The position numbers and the translations under genes were made by a program. The notes under the pieces were generated by a model. The model had not been told where the DNA came from and ran no database searches. It worked only from the letters and a program-made list of their open reading frames with translations. Below are positions 1 to 10,636 of a stretch of 64,000 nt of DNA, one piece after another. This DNA comes from Saccharomycodes ludwigii (taxonomy: Eukaryota > Ascomycota > Saccharomycetes > Saccharomycodales > Saccharomycodaceae): NCBI RefSeq assembly GCF_020623625.1, contig NC_060200.1:124001-188000 (forward strand), read 5' to 3'. The stretch's first letter is position 1. Every line of letters begins with the position of its first letter.

Positions 1-1305
1 ACTACTGCTGTCGATATGTGGGGTGTTGGTTGTGTTTTTGCGGAGTTTTTCATTAAAAAACCAATTTTGCAAGGTTCGACGGACCCTGACCAAGGCCATG
101 AAATTTTTAAATTATTGGGTACACCTACCTTTCAAGACTGGCCAACAGCCAAATATTTACCCGGTAAAACATTGATTGAGAAAACTTCATACCCTTCAAC
201 TTTAACTCAAACATACAGCAAATATTTAGATGACCATGGATTGGACTTTTTAAATAAGTTATTATGTTTAGATCCATATAAAAGAATAACTGCCATGGCT
301 GCTAAATCGCACAAGTTCTTTAATACAGAACCCTTACCCTCAAAAGAGTTGAAATCACCCAGTGAAGAAAGTCACGAGGCTGATATTGCAAGATTCAACA
401 AAGAAAGGCTCGTACAAGAAGAAAGCTTTAAAAGGGAGAGAAAAAAGGAACAGGATATGGCAAAACCACTAAATCTCCCCGTTGCACCAAGGTCAAATGG
501 CAGTAATTTCACAAAGAAGGAAAATCTGGAGCTTCCCTCTTCTTTTCCTTCAAAAGATAAAAGCACTTTGAAAGATTATCAAAGTAGAAACAAAAGTAAT
601 GACAAAGTTGGTGGCTGTGCCTCTAAAGATATTCCCATGCAGCACATTAATAATGACTATGTTTTACCTAAAGGAAGATACAATAATAAAAAGGAAAACA
701 TTAATAAAATTGGCGACCAAAATAAAAAAACATATAATAATCCTCAAGGATTCAAATTTAAACTAGGTCAGGAAATTACAAAATATAATCAGAAAGTTGC
801 TAATAATTTCAGCAGACCACCTACTAATACAAGATACTCTAATAGCTATCATAATAAAAATCCTAGCGAGAATACCAGCGAAGTTACCATTTCAAAACCT
901 GTAAGTAAGCCTACTGCATTCAAAAAAAATGGTCTTAGCCTCAATAATAACACCGGTGTTAGCACTACCAACGCCAGGCACTCACAATCTGTAGGAAATT
1001 TAAATGGAAGATCTTCTTACAGAAACAAAAATGGGAATAGTGTCAATTATTTAAATGATTCTGTAAACTTTAGGGCCTTAAGAACAGACACTTACACTAG
1101 TAGTTCAAACTCAAATGAGGTTCAATTTTCCTCCCACAAAATAAATACTGAGCGCACATCTAGTACTACCAATAGTGTTAGTAGTAATATCAACGTTAGA
1201 GTAAATATTAACGAAGCCCAATCTAATGAAGAAAAGAAAAATGATCAAAAAAGTAGAAGCAATGCAAAGAAAATGGAAGGAACAGATATAGTTGATTATT
1301 ATTAA
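1..1305 (+). CDS. BUR1: Bur1/Sgv1 cyclin-dependent kinase, C-terminal part (cut by window start)
   Basis: The frame is open from base 1 and ends at a TAA at 1303-1305, so the start and most of the kinase lie outside the window. What remains begins in kinase subdomain IX ([11 protein letters not shown]) and includes [22 protein letters not shown] and the post-kinase stretch PTEESHEAD-like (here [10 protein letters not shown]). This block matches the Bur1/CDK9 class rather than Cdc28 or Kin28. Bur1 with cyclin Bur2 phosphorylates the Pol II CTD linker, Spt5 and Rad6 in the nucleus and promotes elongation. The roughly 300-residue tail is basic and rich in Asn, Ser and Lys with no domain, as expected for the Bur1 C-terminus. 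Identity is well supported by the kinase part; the tail is only low-complexity sequence. Confidence 0.9.
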   Translation, partial: TTAVDMWGVGCVFAEFFIKKPILQGSTDPDQGHEIFKLLGTPTFQDWPTAKYLPGKTLIEKTSYPSTLTQTYSKYLDDHGLDFLNKLLCLDPYKRITAMAAKSHKFFNTEPLPSKELKSPSEESHEADIARFNKERLVQEESFKRERKKEQDMAKPLNLPVAPRSNGSNFTKKENLELPSSFPSKDKSTLKDYQSRNKSNDKVGGCASKDIPMQHINNDYVLPKGRYNNKKENINKIGDQNKKTYNNPQGFKFKLGQEITKYNQKVANNFSRPPTNTRYSNSYHNKNPSENTSEVTISKPVSKPTAFKKNGLSLNNNTGVSTTNARHSQSVGNLNGRSSYRNKNGNSVNYLNDSVNFRALRTDTYTSSSNSNEVQFSSHKINTERTSSTTNSVSSNINVRVNINEAQSNEEKKNDQKSRSNAKKMEGTDIVDYY

Positions 1306-2319
1306 TCGGTAAAAAAAAAAAAGAAAAAGAAAAAGAAAAATGGTTACAATTAATTTCGTGCCCATTTTACTTGTACTTTCCACAAAATTTTTCTTTATTT
1401 GATTGTCTATAGGAATTTCAATTTTTATTTACACACTTTAATTGATATCAACTGGACATGATTTAGTTGATATTTACATTTGAGTTAAGGCAGCAGGAGA
1501 GACATGTTAACATACTACTCCTTTTTTTTAATTCATAATTGTATTTCACCTTTGGCTTCTTAATTAATAATAGCTATAGAAATAGTTTAAATTTCACGCT
1601 TTTTTATTTAATTTCATATTTCTTTGTTAATACACAGATAATTGGAGTATTATTCAAAAGGGTTTATTTTAGTTTTGATTAAAGACCACTTTTTTTTCTA
1701 AAAAAAAAAAAAAATAAAATAAAATTAATAATTTTATGTTTTTGATTATAAACTGTTTCAAGATGTATTAGAATATATCCTATACATTTTCTTTATTTTT
1801 TATCAAAAATGAAAAATACACAAGTGACGCTTATAAATATGCGTACAACAATTAATACATGCATATATCAACCTCAAAACGGCATTGTGTGACACGCCAA
1901 TTTAATGTTAGAAACACATATTACTAATAATAGGCTTCATGTTAGACCAGTTCCTTACTTCAATCATCATTATTTTTATTGTCATTGACTTTTATTTTTT
2001 TTTTTTTTTAAACAAAAATAAAGAGCAAATTTTGAAACATTTCTGAGTCTGTTGCGAGACCTTTTTTTTTTTTTAAAAAAAAAATTCAATGAAACGCAAA
2101 TAACTTGCAATATAAATTCAAAACATGATAATTACAAGAAAATGAGTGGTTTGTTTCAAATTTTACTAAACGGAGGGAAGTATATACTTTTTTGAAGATA
2201 AGACTTAGCAATTATATATATATATGGTCAAGGGGAAATTAAATGTAAATAAATGATTTTTTTTTTTTTTTTCAATAATAGTTGTTATTATTTATTTACT
2301 AACTTTAACTTTTTTTTTA

Positions 2320-2350
<31 letters not shown>

Positions 2351-2413
2351 ATTGAATAGCGGTATACTAATGCTTCAACTGCAATACTAATATTATCACC
2401 ACTAATAACAATA
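1306..2413. other. BUR1 3' end / SST2 promoter spacer
   Basis: This 1.1 kb holds no credible gene. It contains poly(A/T) tracts, a TA dinucleotide run at 2329-2347, and pheromone-response-like TGAAACA elements at 1754-1760 (reverse), 2033-2039 (forward) and 2152-2158 (reverse). A TACTAAC at 2297-2303 has no matching 5' splice site. Confidence 0.7.
2033..2158. promoter_or_regulatory. Cluster of pheromone response elements (Ste12-type)
   Basis: Two exact TGAAACA motifs lie at 2033-2039 (plus strand) and 2152-2158 (minus strand, read as TGTTTCA), with a one-mismatch copy TGAAACG at 2090-2096. A further exact copy is at 1754-1760. Ste12 binds this heptamer, and SST2 is a classic pheromone-induced gene in S. 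cerevisiae. The cluster lies about 260-380 bp upstream of the SST2 start, which suits a promoter. The motif matches are seen directly; the regulation is inferred. Confidence 0.55.
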
Positions 2414-4939
2414 ATGCTAAAAATGGCTATTAATCCTACTAATTCCACAAGTAGTAGTGACATTCTTCCAAAAAAATTAGAACCTAGTTCATCTTCCTCT
2501 TCAACTTCATCCTCAGTGACCTCACTTGAAGCGGCACCAGTATCTGAGCCTTTCAATAAAAACTCAACATTGCATGAAGTAGCTTCGAAGCATTTTAAAA
2601 GAACACCAAAGGGTTTACTTTTTACAAAAGATATCAAAGACGTATATTCCTTACTATTGTTGTGTTTAGATTTAACAGCGAAGCCATTTAAAAAGTCAAA
2701 AAATTTATTTTCGAATTTGACCCAAAATAATAAATATCCATACTCTTTCTATTTAACAGATGCAATTGAAGTTATGAAGAATCTAAAAATTACCGTAGAC
2801 ACGCATTCTACTGCAATGTCCATTTTATATTCAATTAATGAGGAGTTTTCTTATCAGTTGATCAAAATATTTACAAAAGCAAAACTATTACACAGTCCAG
2901 CCGACCGAACCAGGAGTGAACCAAAGGAGAAAGTTATTTTACAGCCAACACCAAAAGGCGTTGCTATATTACAAAAATATGTAAGAGATATTGGATTAAA
3001 GGAACTACCCTCAATTATTTATTCAAATTTGAATTCCATGGAACTATTTACTTTTGAAAGAAGTTCTTTAACGGATAGTATTGTTTACAGTCAAAGTTTC
3101 GTACAAATTTTATTTGCCAAAGTTTTTGGTCCAAAACCAAACTATTGGTCGCCCTCCAACCCAGACGACTCGTTGCCGACGTTGTTATATTTATTATCAT
3201 GTACCGACGACACTTTTACTTTTGAAGATATCAGACCTTCGCTATTATCAATTGTAGGTGAACAATGCGACGGAATTAATGGCGATTTAAATGGCCAAAA
3301 CAATCAGAACGTTAAGTCAAATGTCCATATATCGACATCCAAAATGTCTGCAAGCGTTTTAAAACAACCTTCCTCGTTATCATCAGAAACAGTGAGCATG
3401 GATGACGCTACTAGAGTTTCTCCATTGACACATCGGTTTTTTACCAATCCGAATTCTGATTCTCATGTACAATATTATGTTTCCTCGTGTGGTCTACGGT
3501 TATTAAGGAATTTAAGCACTGATAATGAACATGAAAGTGCAAATTCCAATACCAAGAATGATGATGGTAATGGTGATGGAAACATCACGATAGATTGTGC
3601 TTTCAGCACCAAAGCATTGTGGCAATGGTTAATGGACTGTACTGACATTATTTACACCAAGGAAGCAATATCCATTGCATCTTTATTTTTAAAATATGGG
3701 TTGATTGTCCCACTTCATTCTTTGAATGGTACAAAAAAAAGAAAATTTGTTATAAGTAAAAACATTTATTACACATTTAGTAAATTGGGTTGGGAAAAAG
3801 TCAATTGGGCAGAGCAGGCCTATATTGAAAACAAAAATGGAGTTAAGGTTTCATACGCTGATCAAAGCGGTATTAATGGTTCTAATGGGGGTTTAGCAAA
3901 ATGTAACATTAAAAATAAGAATATTGGTGAACATGAAAACATAGGTTTAACTGGGCCTCTTGTTGATAGTAGCAAGAAGAGTCAAATTGCAAATTCGGGG
4001 AGAAATGCAGGTAGTGATGCTAATATCAATTGTATAATGAAAAATATTTCAAAAAATGTAAACTTTGTACATAAAAACCTGTCAACGATACTAAGTGATC
4101 CTGGGTTGCGTTACTTATTCCGAGTACATTTGGAGAAAGAACTGTGTGTGGAAAATTTAGATTGTTATATCGAAATAAAAAGATTTTTGAACAGAATGGT
4201 TCAGTTAGAAAAACTAGTGGACTCGAGGAACAAAAATAAAGCTTTGCGATTTCAGAAACAAAAAATGAGTTTGGAAAATATTACACCTAGCAGGTTGCCC
4301 AGTAAAAAAAAAAAAAGTCAGAAGCCAATCAAAAATATTTTATCAGAAACTATCAATGCGGCCTTAGTAAAACAAGTCAATGAATGTCTTTCTATCGCCT
4401 ACCACATATATTCTACTTATATTACTATTGGTGCCCCACATCAGCTTAATTTAGATTATTCCCTAAGAGAAGGTGTTACGGCTGTTATATTGCATCCAAA
4501 TTCACCGATATCAACTTCTAACGTGACTGAGCTTCAAGTACTAAAAGATTTTACTAGTACTAATAGTTCTCCTATAAGGCCAAAAGACCCCACAAAAACG
4601 TCAATTTTTGATATTGAATTAAAATCACTTGAAAAAAGGCAGGAAAAGAGAGAATTGACTAAAGGTAACTTTTTCAATTCTCCAAAACTTTCAGAACAAA
4701 GAAAATATGATGGTACAATCTCTCTTCATATTGATGAACCACCAGTGGCTGCATCATCATTTTTGAAAAATTTGTGTTCTACGCCAACTGACAGTTTGGT
4801 TTCCAACACTCTGCAAGTTTTGCAGTCTTTAAAACCATTATATGACGAAATATTAGAAAAAGTATATAAAATGATGGAGTTTGATTCTTTGCCCAAATTT
4901 ATAGAATCAAATTCTTTAAAAGACTCGTTACCCCGATAA
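2414..4939 (+). CDS. SST2: Sst2, RGS-family GTPase-activating protein for the mating G-alpha
   Basis: Sst2 accelerates GTP hydrolysis by the pheromone-coupled G-alpha (Gpa1) and desensitises cells to pheromone at the plasma membrane. The 841-residue product has an N-terminal DEP-like region (about residues 50-190), a second DEP-like block around 395-440 (ALWQWLMDCTD) and a C-terminal RGS domain from about 554 (STILSDPGLRYLFRVHLEKE) that is split by a basic insertion, as in S. cerevisiae Sst2 (698 residues). AYHIYSTYITIGAPHQLNL matches the second half of the Sst2 RGS closely. Extra length comes from Ser/Asn-rich linkers. An in-frame Met at residue 4 is an alternative start. Promoter TGAAACA elements agree with pheromone control. 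GPA2, another G-alpha, lies 42 kb away in this window but is not the known partner. Confidence 0.93.
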   Translation: MLKMAINPTNSTSSSDILPKKLEPSSSSSSTSSSVTSLEAAPVSEPFNKNSTLHEVASKHFKRTPKGLLFTKDIKDVYSLLLLCLDLTAKPFKKSKNLFSNLTQNNKYPYSFYLTDAIEVMKNLKITVDTHSTAMSILYSINEEFSYQLIKIFTKAKLLHSPADRTRSEPKEKVILQPTPKGVAILQKYVRDIGLKELPSIIYSNLNSMELFTFERSSLTDSIVYSQSFVQILFAKVFGPKPNYWSPSNPDDSLPTLLYLLSCTDDTFTFEDIRPSLLSIVGEQCDGINGDLNGQNNQNVKSNVHISTSKMSASVLKQPSSLSSETVSMDDATRVSPLTHRFFTNPNSDSHVQYYVSSCGLRLLRNLSTDNEHESANSNTKNDDGNGDGNITIDCAFSTKALWQWLMDCTDIIYTKEAISIASLFLKYGLIVPLHSLNGTKKRKFVISKNIYYTFSKLGWEKVNWAEQAYIENKNGVKVSYADQSGINGSNGGLAKCNIKNKNIGEHENIGLTGPLVDSSKKSQIANSGRNAGSDANINCIMKNISKNVNFVHKNLSTILSDPGLRYLFRVHLEKELCVENLDCYIEIKRFLNRMVQLEKLVDSRNKNKALRFQKQKMSLENITPSRLPSKKKKSQKPIKNILSETINAALVKQVNECLSIAYHIYSTYITIGAPHQLNLDYSLREGVTAVILHPNSPISTSNVTELQVLKDFTSTNSSPIRPKDPTKTSIFDIELKSLEKRQEKRELTKGNFFNSPKLSEQRKYDGTISLHIDEPPVAASSFLKNLCSTPTDSLVSNTLQVLQSLKPLYDEILEKVYKMMEFDSLPKFIESNSLKDSLPR

Positions 4940-5084
4940 ATGACCATTATTTTATAATAATTAGCTTATCTTTCCTTTAATTAAAATTACTACTTTGATA
5001 AAATACATTAAAATATGTCAATTGAAATGACAAAAGAAAAAAAAAAGAAAAGAAAAAAAGAAAAAATTAAATATACATACGTAA

Positions 5085-5104
5085 ATATATATATATATAT
5101 ATAT
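5085..5104. repeat. TA dinucleotide run between convergent SST2 and GCD11
   Basis: About ten TA units lie in the 180-bp spacer between the two convergent stop codons. UAUAUA is the yeast polyadenylation efficiency element, so this tract could serve 3'-end formation in both directions; that role is inferred. Confidence 0.5.
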
Positions 5105-5119
5105 CGAGGTAAATTAATA

Positions 5120-6670
5120 TTAATTGGAGATTGGTTCTAATGTGGTACCCTTTTTGATAGTAGCCCAACCAATTAAACGCCAATGCTTTTCAATACGTCT
5201 GGATAAAGCAATCTTTTCATCAACTTCTGTACAAGCGGGAGATGTTAATTGTAATCTAGCCATATCAGCTCTAACAGCAACTACACGTGCACCGGTAGCT
5301 GTAGATCCAATATTAACCATTAAGACTTCACCTGGCTCCAATTTTCTAACTTTAGCTTGTTTAGATCCATCTGTTTTTACACCTAATAAACGACGCAATA
5401 AAAAGTAATTTATTTCAATATCGGTATAAATACTTGGTAAATGACCTTTGGCACCAACAACTTGACCAACTAAACGATCTGCCCTACACAAAGTTGGGTC
5501 AACCTTTGTACCGACACCGATCAAGCCACCAGGAACAGCAAACTTCAAATCATTATGTTCTGCAAATAAAGAAACAATATTAGAAAAAATTGGTTTACAT
5601 TGGATTTTGCCCTGTTGGTCTTTAGTCACAATACCTGGTCTGATTTCAATCTCATCGCCTAATTTGAAAACACCATTTAAAATAGACCCACCAGCAACAC
5701 CACCTTTTAAATCTTGGATTTCTGAACCTGGTTTGTTGACATCAAAGGAACGAATAACAATTAATCTTGGTGAAGCAGTAAAATCTCTTGGTGGAACCGG
5801 GATAGTTTTGACAATAAATTCGTTAACGGCATCTATGTTATATTTCAATTGTGCGGATATTGGGACTATTGGGGCGCCGTCAGCGATGGTACCTCTGATA
5901 AATTTTAAAATGGATTTTTCATGTTCGAAAGCACTTTCTTCCCGCATTAAATCGACTTTATTTTGTAGAATGATAACATGCTTCAATTTCATAATTTCTA
6001 TGGCAGCCAAATGTTCGGAAGTTTGTGGCTGAGGACATGGTTCATTACCAGCAATTAATAACAGAGCAGCGTCCATGACTGCAGCACCTGACAACATTGT
6101 GCTCATTAAAATATCGTGCCCTGGACAATCGACAAATGAAACGTGGCGAACTAATTTATAACGACCTGGACAGCCAGGACGTTGGCATTTAGGATTAATT
6201 TCTTTATCCGATTTAAAAGATCTATAACAATCCGGCTCGGGACAACTTGGTTCTTGACATTTATAAATTTTAGCATTTGCATAACCTAACTTAATGGTAA
6301 TATTACGTTCTAGTTCATCCTTGAAACGAACTGTTTGGACACCAGAGATAGCTCTGACAACGGTAGATTTACCATGTGCTACATGTCCGATAGTACCAAT
6401 GTTGATAGTGGCTTGTCTGTTGATGATTTGAGGAGATAATGGAGTTAGTTTGGTAAAATCAGGATTAGAGGGTTGTTCTGGCAAACCACCGCCTTCTTCA
6501 TATTCACGTTTTCTCTTTTCTTCTTCGCTTTCTTCATTTTCATCGTCCACCCCACTAAAGGTGACCGTTTTTTTTTGTTTGATTTGTTCACCGTCAGTTT
6601 CGATTTCAATTTCTTCATCTAAAACATTTTGGGGTTTTTCTTCAATGGTATTTCCTAAAGAGTCGGACAT
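5120..6670 (-). CDS. GCD11: Translation initiation factor eIF2 gamma subunit
   Basis: eIF2-gamma is the GTP-binding core of eIF2, which delivers Met-tRNAi to the 40S subunit. The 516-residue product shows the G1 motif GHVAHGKST near residue 93, a switch 1 region [17 protein letters not shown], the zinc-ribbon-like Cys pairs ([17 protein letters not shown]), G3 DCPGHD, G4 NKVDL and the two C-terminal beta-barrel domains. Length and motif order agree with S. cerevisiae Gcd11 (527 residues). The acidic N-terminal 70 residues are variable in the family. Codon choice is biased as in well-expressed yeast genes. It is convergent with SST2 and codirectional with LEU3. In S. cerevisiae it neighbours YAT2, which here lies 6 kb away. 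Confidence 0.98.
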   Translation of the reverse strand: MSDSLGNTIEEKPQNVLDEEIEIETDGEQIKQKKTVTFSGVDDENEESEEEKRKREYEEGGGLPEQPSNPDFTKLTPLSPQIINRQATINIGTIGHVAHGKSTVVRAISGVQTVRFKDELERNITIKLGYANAKIYKCQEPSCPEPDCYRSFKSDKEINPKCQRPGCPGRYKLVRHVSFVDCPGHDILMSTMLSGAAVMDAALLLIAGNEPCPQPQTSEHLAAIEIMKLKHVIILQNKVDLMREESAFEHEKSILKFIRGTIADGAPIVPISAQLKYNIDAVNEFIVKTIPVPPRDFTASPRLIVIRSFDVNKPGSEIQDLKGGVAGGSILNGVFKLGDEIEIRPGIVTKDQQGKIQCKPIFSNIVSLFAEHNDLKFAVPGGLIGVGTKVDPTLCRADRLVGQVVGAKGHLPSIYTDIEINYFLLRRLLGVKTDGSKQAKVRKLEPGEVLMVNIGSTATGARVVAVRADMARLQLTSPACTEVDEKIALSRRIEKHWRLIGWATIKKGTTLEPISN

Positions 6671-7141
6671 TATTGGATCTGGTAAGATTAATATTGTTTT
6701 CTTGGTTGACTACTTTTGTTAAGATAGAAAAGTGAATATAACAAACAAAATGTGTATTTTAGAAGGGGATGAAGAGATGTGTTAGACTATGATTTTTTAA
6801 TAGCAGGGAAAAAAAATTTTTTTTTTTTTTATCTTTATTTTTTTTTTCAAAAACGGCCACTATAAAAACTTTTATTATTATTATTGTAAATCTCACTGCG
6901 TGAAGTTTTTGTTGTTTCGGTAGCGCTATAAAAGTTTTTTCTTTCTAACAACCCACTCAGAAACCCCCGTGGAAAACTTTTCGTTGCTAGCGACAAAAAA
7001 AAGAAAAAAAAAAAAAAAAAAGAAAAAAGAAAAAAGAAATTTTTTTTTCTATGATATAAAACCACGTGATTTCGTAAAATATGATATACAAACGCTTTCT
7101 ACTAAAAAAAAAAAAAAAAAAAAGAAAACCTATTTGATCAT
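6671..7141. other. GCD11 promoter / LEU3 3' spacer
   Basis: The 471 bp contain a dense set of poly(A/T) tracts (about 6812-6851 and 6995-7130) and one CACGTGAT at 7063-7070, an exact match to the Cbf1 recognition sequence on the minus strand. No gene is seen; apparent reading frames here consist of Lys or Phe runs. Confidence 0.6.
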
Positions 7142-10100
7142 CTACACATTGGGATTAAACGCAAATTCATTCATCAACAAATCAACGTCATGCCAAACAA
7201 TATCAGACTGCCAATTCTCAAATAAATCCAATGAAGTGCTACCGTTGGAGCTACTGTGACTGCCACCGCCATCGGGAGAGTTGCTATTATTAATCTTATT
7301 TGACACCTTTCTAACAAAATTCTTTGGTACGCCGTCTTGTTTCATCATAAATAATGATTTACTTAAGGGGAAGGACGGAGAAATCTTATTGTTATTATCA
7401 TGCGGTAATATTTGGTCAAAGTTGCTTTTCAACCGTTGCAAATTATTGTTCGATATATTGGTTCCACTATTCTTCCTAGAATCATTGGTTGTTAAAGGAA
7501 TGTTAATTGAAACACTGGTAGAAGTCGGCGATGGTGTATTTAATGTACTATTAGGATTACTTATCGGGGCATTAATTGGGACTGGATCCAATGGAACAGT
7601 GGAAATAATCTCTCTCGCACTCTGTGCCATATTTTCTTGTTTAATAGATACTTCTTTCTCTTTTCCTTCCCCTCCTGTTGTTTCCTTTACAGATTTTACG
7701 GTTCCCCTTCTAAGTGTCCCTCCATTATTGCCTACGGTATTAGATAAAATACGCTTGTGTTCCCTTCTTAATTTTGCAGTTCCACATTGTCGTTTAAGTT
7801 CATATAGACAATCAAAAAATGCGGATACTGTCATACGTGATTGGATAGTTAATGTTAGATTAAAATCTTTATCTGGGGATATATCTTGATTAAATTGTTC
7901 AAACATATTTTTGTACATTGCCCAAATACTTTTCATAATTCTTGAAGATCTATAAGCCAAATCAAATTTAACTACAGATGCATTCAAGGTCAGGTCTACA
8001 GCAATGGAATAAGCCTTGATGCCTTGCTCTACATTTATCAAGCTGGATAATGAAGAGTGTACCAATTTGCAGACGATGCATGCAGTTTGCCAAATGTTTA
8101 GCACGTAAACCCCAGGGAAATATTTAATTATTAATGGATCATGTTCAAACATACAGTTTGCATGCATTAATAATTCAATCGATGTATTATATAATTTAAC
8201 TAGTCCACTTTTTGTTTCGAACACACTTTCCCTATCCGCATCTTCGTTTCCATTAAAGTAGTATGTTAATAGATGAATTCTAGAAACCAACAAAAGAAAT
8301 TTCCGTTTGTCATCTATCTTAGTATCTTTCAATCGGATCTCTAGTTCATCCAGTTGCTGACTCAAAACTTTTAATAACGGTAATTTTTCAGATGAGTTCA
8401 GTATTAACCCTGTAGGGTTTAATTTATTACAATTCATAGTTTGCGTCAATTGATATTCAAAATGTTGCACGTGCAACATTTGTCTTATTGAAATAGGTAC
8501 ACAAACGTTACTCACGTTTGTATTATTTCCCCCCTTATCCGTAAAATTTGTCAATTTGCAATTATTTATTATAGAATAATCAAATATAACAAAACTGGGG
8601 AAACCAAAGGTGGATGCAATAATTTGTGAAACGATATTGCAACATATCCAAGTCCTTATTTGTTCATTAATTAAATCTAAATTAGCATTTGCATATTCCG
8701 TAGTAAACTGTGCACTATTTAACCCAACTCTAATCGCTTGGAAACACGCTGAACCAATCGTATGCCATGAAGTATCTGCACTTAATGATGAAGTTAACGG
8801 TGGCCAATATGTATAGATTATAAAGGCCTGCACTGAATAAACAGATGATACATTCAATAATGGTTTATCGCTTTCTGTAGGTGTGTATCTAATAATGGGT
8901 GATATGGTGATTTCTGCCAGCATACTTTTTACTAAGGCGGATAGTTTATTGTATGTATTATGGTTTGTATCTTCAATTTTATCATTTGCATTGAAATCTA
9001 GTGGCTTTCTCCTTAAGGCAATCAACATAATAACCCAAAATAGGCATGGTGATAGTGAATATAATCTTTCCGGACCCTTACTGACATCTATGACAGGCAT
9101 AAATGGATGGTATTTTGTTACATATTCGGTATATAATTCTGCAATAGTCTTTGGAGAAAGCAAGACATCGCCTAAGGTTTTTGCTGAACAATCCAAAGTC
9201 TTTTTTCCTAAAATAATATCTACGGCGTTGATTGAATCACTGTTGTCTGTTATTGGAATATTGTCCTTAAACTCAGTATTCAAAGTATCACCACTAAAAT
9301 CTTGTGGAAAGGCAATGATGGGATTCAATGCTTCATCTTTTACAGCTTTGTTTATTCCTCTAGCTTGTCTTTTGTTTTTTGATTTATTATCATTATTGCC
9401 GTCGTTGTTGCTGTTATCGTTGTTATTATTATTGTTGCTGATAATTGATGGTATTAGGTCTTCATATAATGCTATCTCTCCAATTGTCTTCAATTTTTCT
9501 ACTCTATCCTTTGTAAAAACACTGTTATCCAAAAGCTTGGATTTTTCTAATAGGACTTTTTTTACAATTTCACTTGATTCAGGAGAACCTGAATCTAAAC
9601 ATTCAGTCAACTCTTTAAATTTTTTTTCAATAATTTCATTCTTGGCACGTTTGTAAGTCCTTCTATAATCTCTTTTTAAAACACACGCAATTTTTTTTTT
9701 TAAGCATTTAGAACATGGACCAGGGCTCTTTTCAAATGCATCGCATTTTGACTTCTGCTGTCGACATTCTACACAAGCCACTTTCTTCGGTCTTTTAGTG
9801 GCCGTTGTTATGTTACTATTATTATTTATAATATCACTGGATGTTGTTTTCACAAAGTTTGGGGTGGGTGAGATAATATTGCTTATTGAACATGGCGTCG
9901 TTGATAAACACGGAATAAAAGCTGGTGAATTTTTAGTGTTCATATACATTGAACCGTCTATATTTACACTGTTAGTGCTACTCTTTATGGTATTAATATC
10001 CTTATTTAATTTCCTGTTTATTGCAGTACTAGCATTAAGTAAAATATCCGTATTTGCATGATTATTATCAAAATATATCAAATTGCGCGCATCATTCATG

Positions 10101-10216
10101 ATAGTTTTATTGTCAATACCAGTTTTATTAACATTTTCGTTGATATTGATAGAAGAGTTATTTATAATTCCAGGTGTATTATTCATGGTAGCTGAGTTGT
10201 TAACACTCTCCGACAT
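7142..10216 (-). CDS. LEU3: Leu3, Zn(II)2Cys6 activator of branched-chain amino-acid genes
   Basis: Leu3 binds CCG-N4-CGG sites and activates leucine and isoleucine-valine biosynthetic genes when alpha-isopropylmalate is present. The 1024-residue product has its zinc cluster near residues 145-175 (CVECRQQKSKC, CSKCLKKKIAC) followed by the diagnostic linker RRTYKRAKNE and a regulatory middle region beginning GDVLLSPKTIAELYTEY. The extreme C-terminus (DIVWHDVDLLMNEFAFNP) matches the acidic activation motif of Leu3. It is longer than S. cerevisiae Leu3 (886 residues) because of an Asn/Ser-rich N-terminal 130 residues and internal Asn runs. The start is the first ATG after upstream stops. LEU3 and SST2 are direct neighbours in S. 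cerevisiae; here GCD11 sits between them. Confidence 0.96.
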   Translation of the reverse strand: MSESVNNSATMNNTPGIINNSSININENVNKTGIDNKTIMNDARNLIYFDNNHANTDILLNASTAINRKLNKDINTIKSSTNSVNIDGSMYMNTKNSPAFIPCLSTTPCSISNIISPTPNFVKTTSSDIINNNSNITTATKRPKKVACVECRQQKSKCDAFEKSPGPCSKCLKKKIACVLKRDYRRTYKRAKNEIIEKKFKELTECLDSGSPESSEIVKKVLLEKSKLLDNSVFTKDRVEKLKTIGEIALYEDLIPSIISNNNNNNDNSNNDGNNDNKSKNKRQARGINKAVKDEALNPIIAFPQDFSGDTLNTEFKDNIPITDNSDSINAVDIILGKKTLDCSAKTLGDVLLSPKTIAELYTEYVTKYHPFMPVIDVSKGPERLYSLSPCLFWVIMLIALRRKPLDFNANDKIEDTNHNTYNKLSALVKSMLAEITISPIIRYTPTESDKPLLNVSSVYSVQAFIIYTYWPPLTSSLSADTSWHTIGSACFQAIRVGLNSAQFTTEYANANLDLINEQIRTWICCNIVSQIIASTFGFPSFVIFDYSIINNCKLTNFTDKGGNNTNVSNVCVPISIRQMLHVQHFEYQLTQTMNCNKLNPTGLILNSSEKLPLLKVLSQQLDELEIRLKDTKIDDKRKFLLLVSRIHLLTYYFNGNEDADRESVFETKSGLVKLYNTSIELLMHANCMFEHDPLIIKYFPGVYVLNIWQTACIVCKLVHSSLSSLINVEQGIKAYSIAVDLTLNASVVKFDLAYRSSRIMKSIWAMYKNMFEQFNQDISPDKDFNLTLTIQSRMTVSAFFDCLYELKRQCGTAKLRREHKRILSNTVGNNGGTLRRGTVKSVKETTGGEGKEKEVSIKQENMAQSAREIISTVPLDPVPINAPISNPNSTLNTPSPTSTSVSINIPLTTNDSRKNSGTNISNNNLQRLKSNFDQILPHDNNNKISPSFPLSKSLFMMKQDGVPKNFVRKVSNKINNSNSPDGGGSHSSSNGSTSLDLFENWQSDIVWHDVDLLMNEFAFNPNV

Positions 10217-10510
10217 TGGATAATGTTATTATAAATGATAACACTTAATTGTTTTTCTTGCTATGACTATTTGGTAAGTTATTGAAATATATACCTTTTT
10301 ATTTTTTGTTTTAGCTTGACATAAACTTGCAAAAATGGCGTTTAAAAAATAAAAAAATAAAAAAAAAAACATATTAAAGATCAAGTGATTATATTATTCA
10401 TGTTAGTTTGGAATTTTTTTTGTTCGGTCATTGATACATATATTAAAAAGAAAGAGAAAAAAGAAACGATTTTCCTTTTGCACGTAAAATTACACATTCT
10501 TTTTTTATGG

Positions 10511-10552
<42 letters not shown>

Positions 10553-10636
10553 GAATCATATATTTATCTCACAATATATCTAGATTCAATTACTCAAGAA
10601 AATAAAAACAAAACCTAAGAATATACAAAAAATAAT
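10217..10636. promoter_or_regulatory. Divergent LEU3 / MFS transporter promoter region with A37 tract
   Basis: The 420-bp divergent spacer contains an uninterrupted run of 37 A at 10511-10547, about 90 bp before the transporter start. Such tracts exclude nucleosomes in yeast promoters. I see no Leu3-type CCG-N4-CGG site here, so autoregulation is not indicated. Confidence 0.5.

Noticed and set aside
2297-2303. TACTAAC before SST2 as an intron branch point (also minus strand at 14624-14630 before YAT2)
   Set aside because: No GTATGT-like donor nearby, and the downstream genes are complete without an upstream exon; chance matches are expected in AT-rich DNA.
6969-7259. 96-codon frame between GCD11 and LEU3, and similar Lys or Phe-rich frames at 10385, 14876, 37757 and 46298
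   Set aside because: The open frames are produced by poly(A) or poly(T) tracts; no family features.
8883-9656. 257-codon plus-strand frame inside LEU3
   Set aside because: It is fully antisense to a well-supported gene and shows no domain; it reflects the low stop density of the complement.
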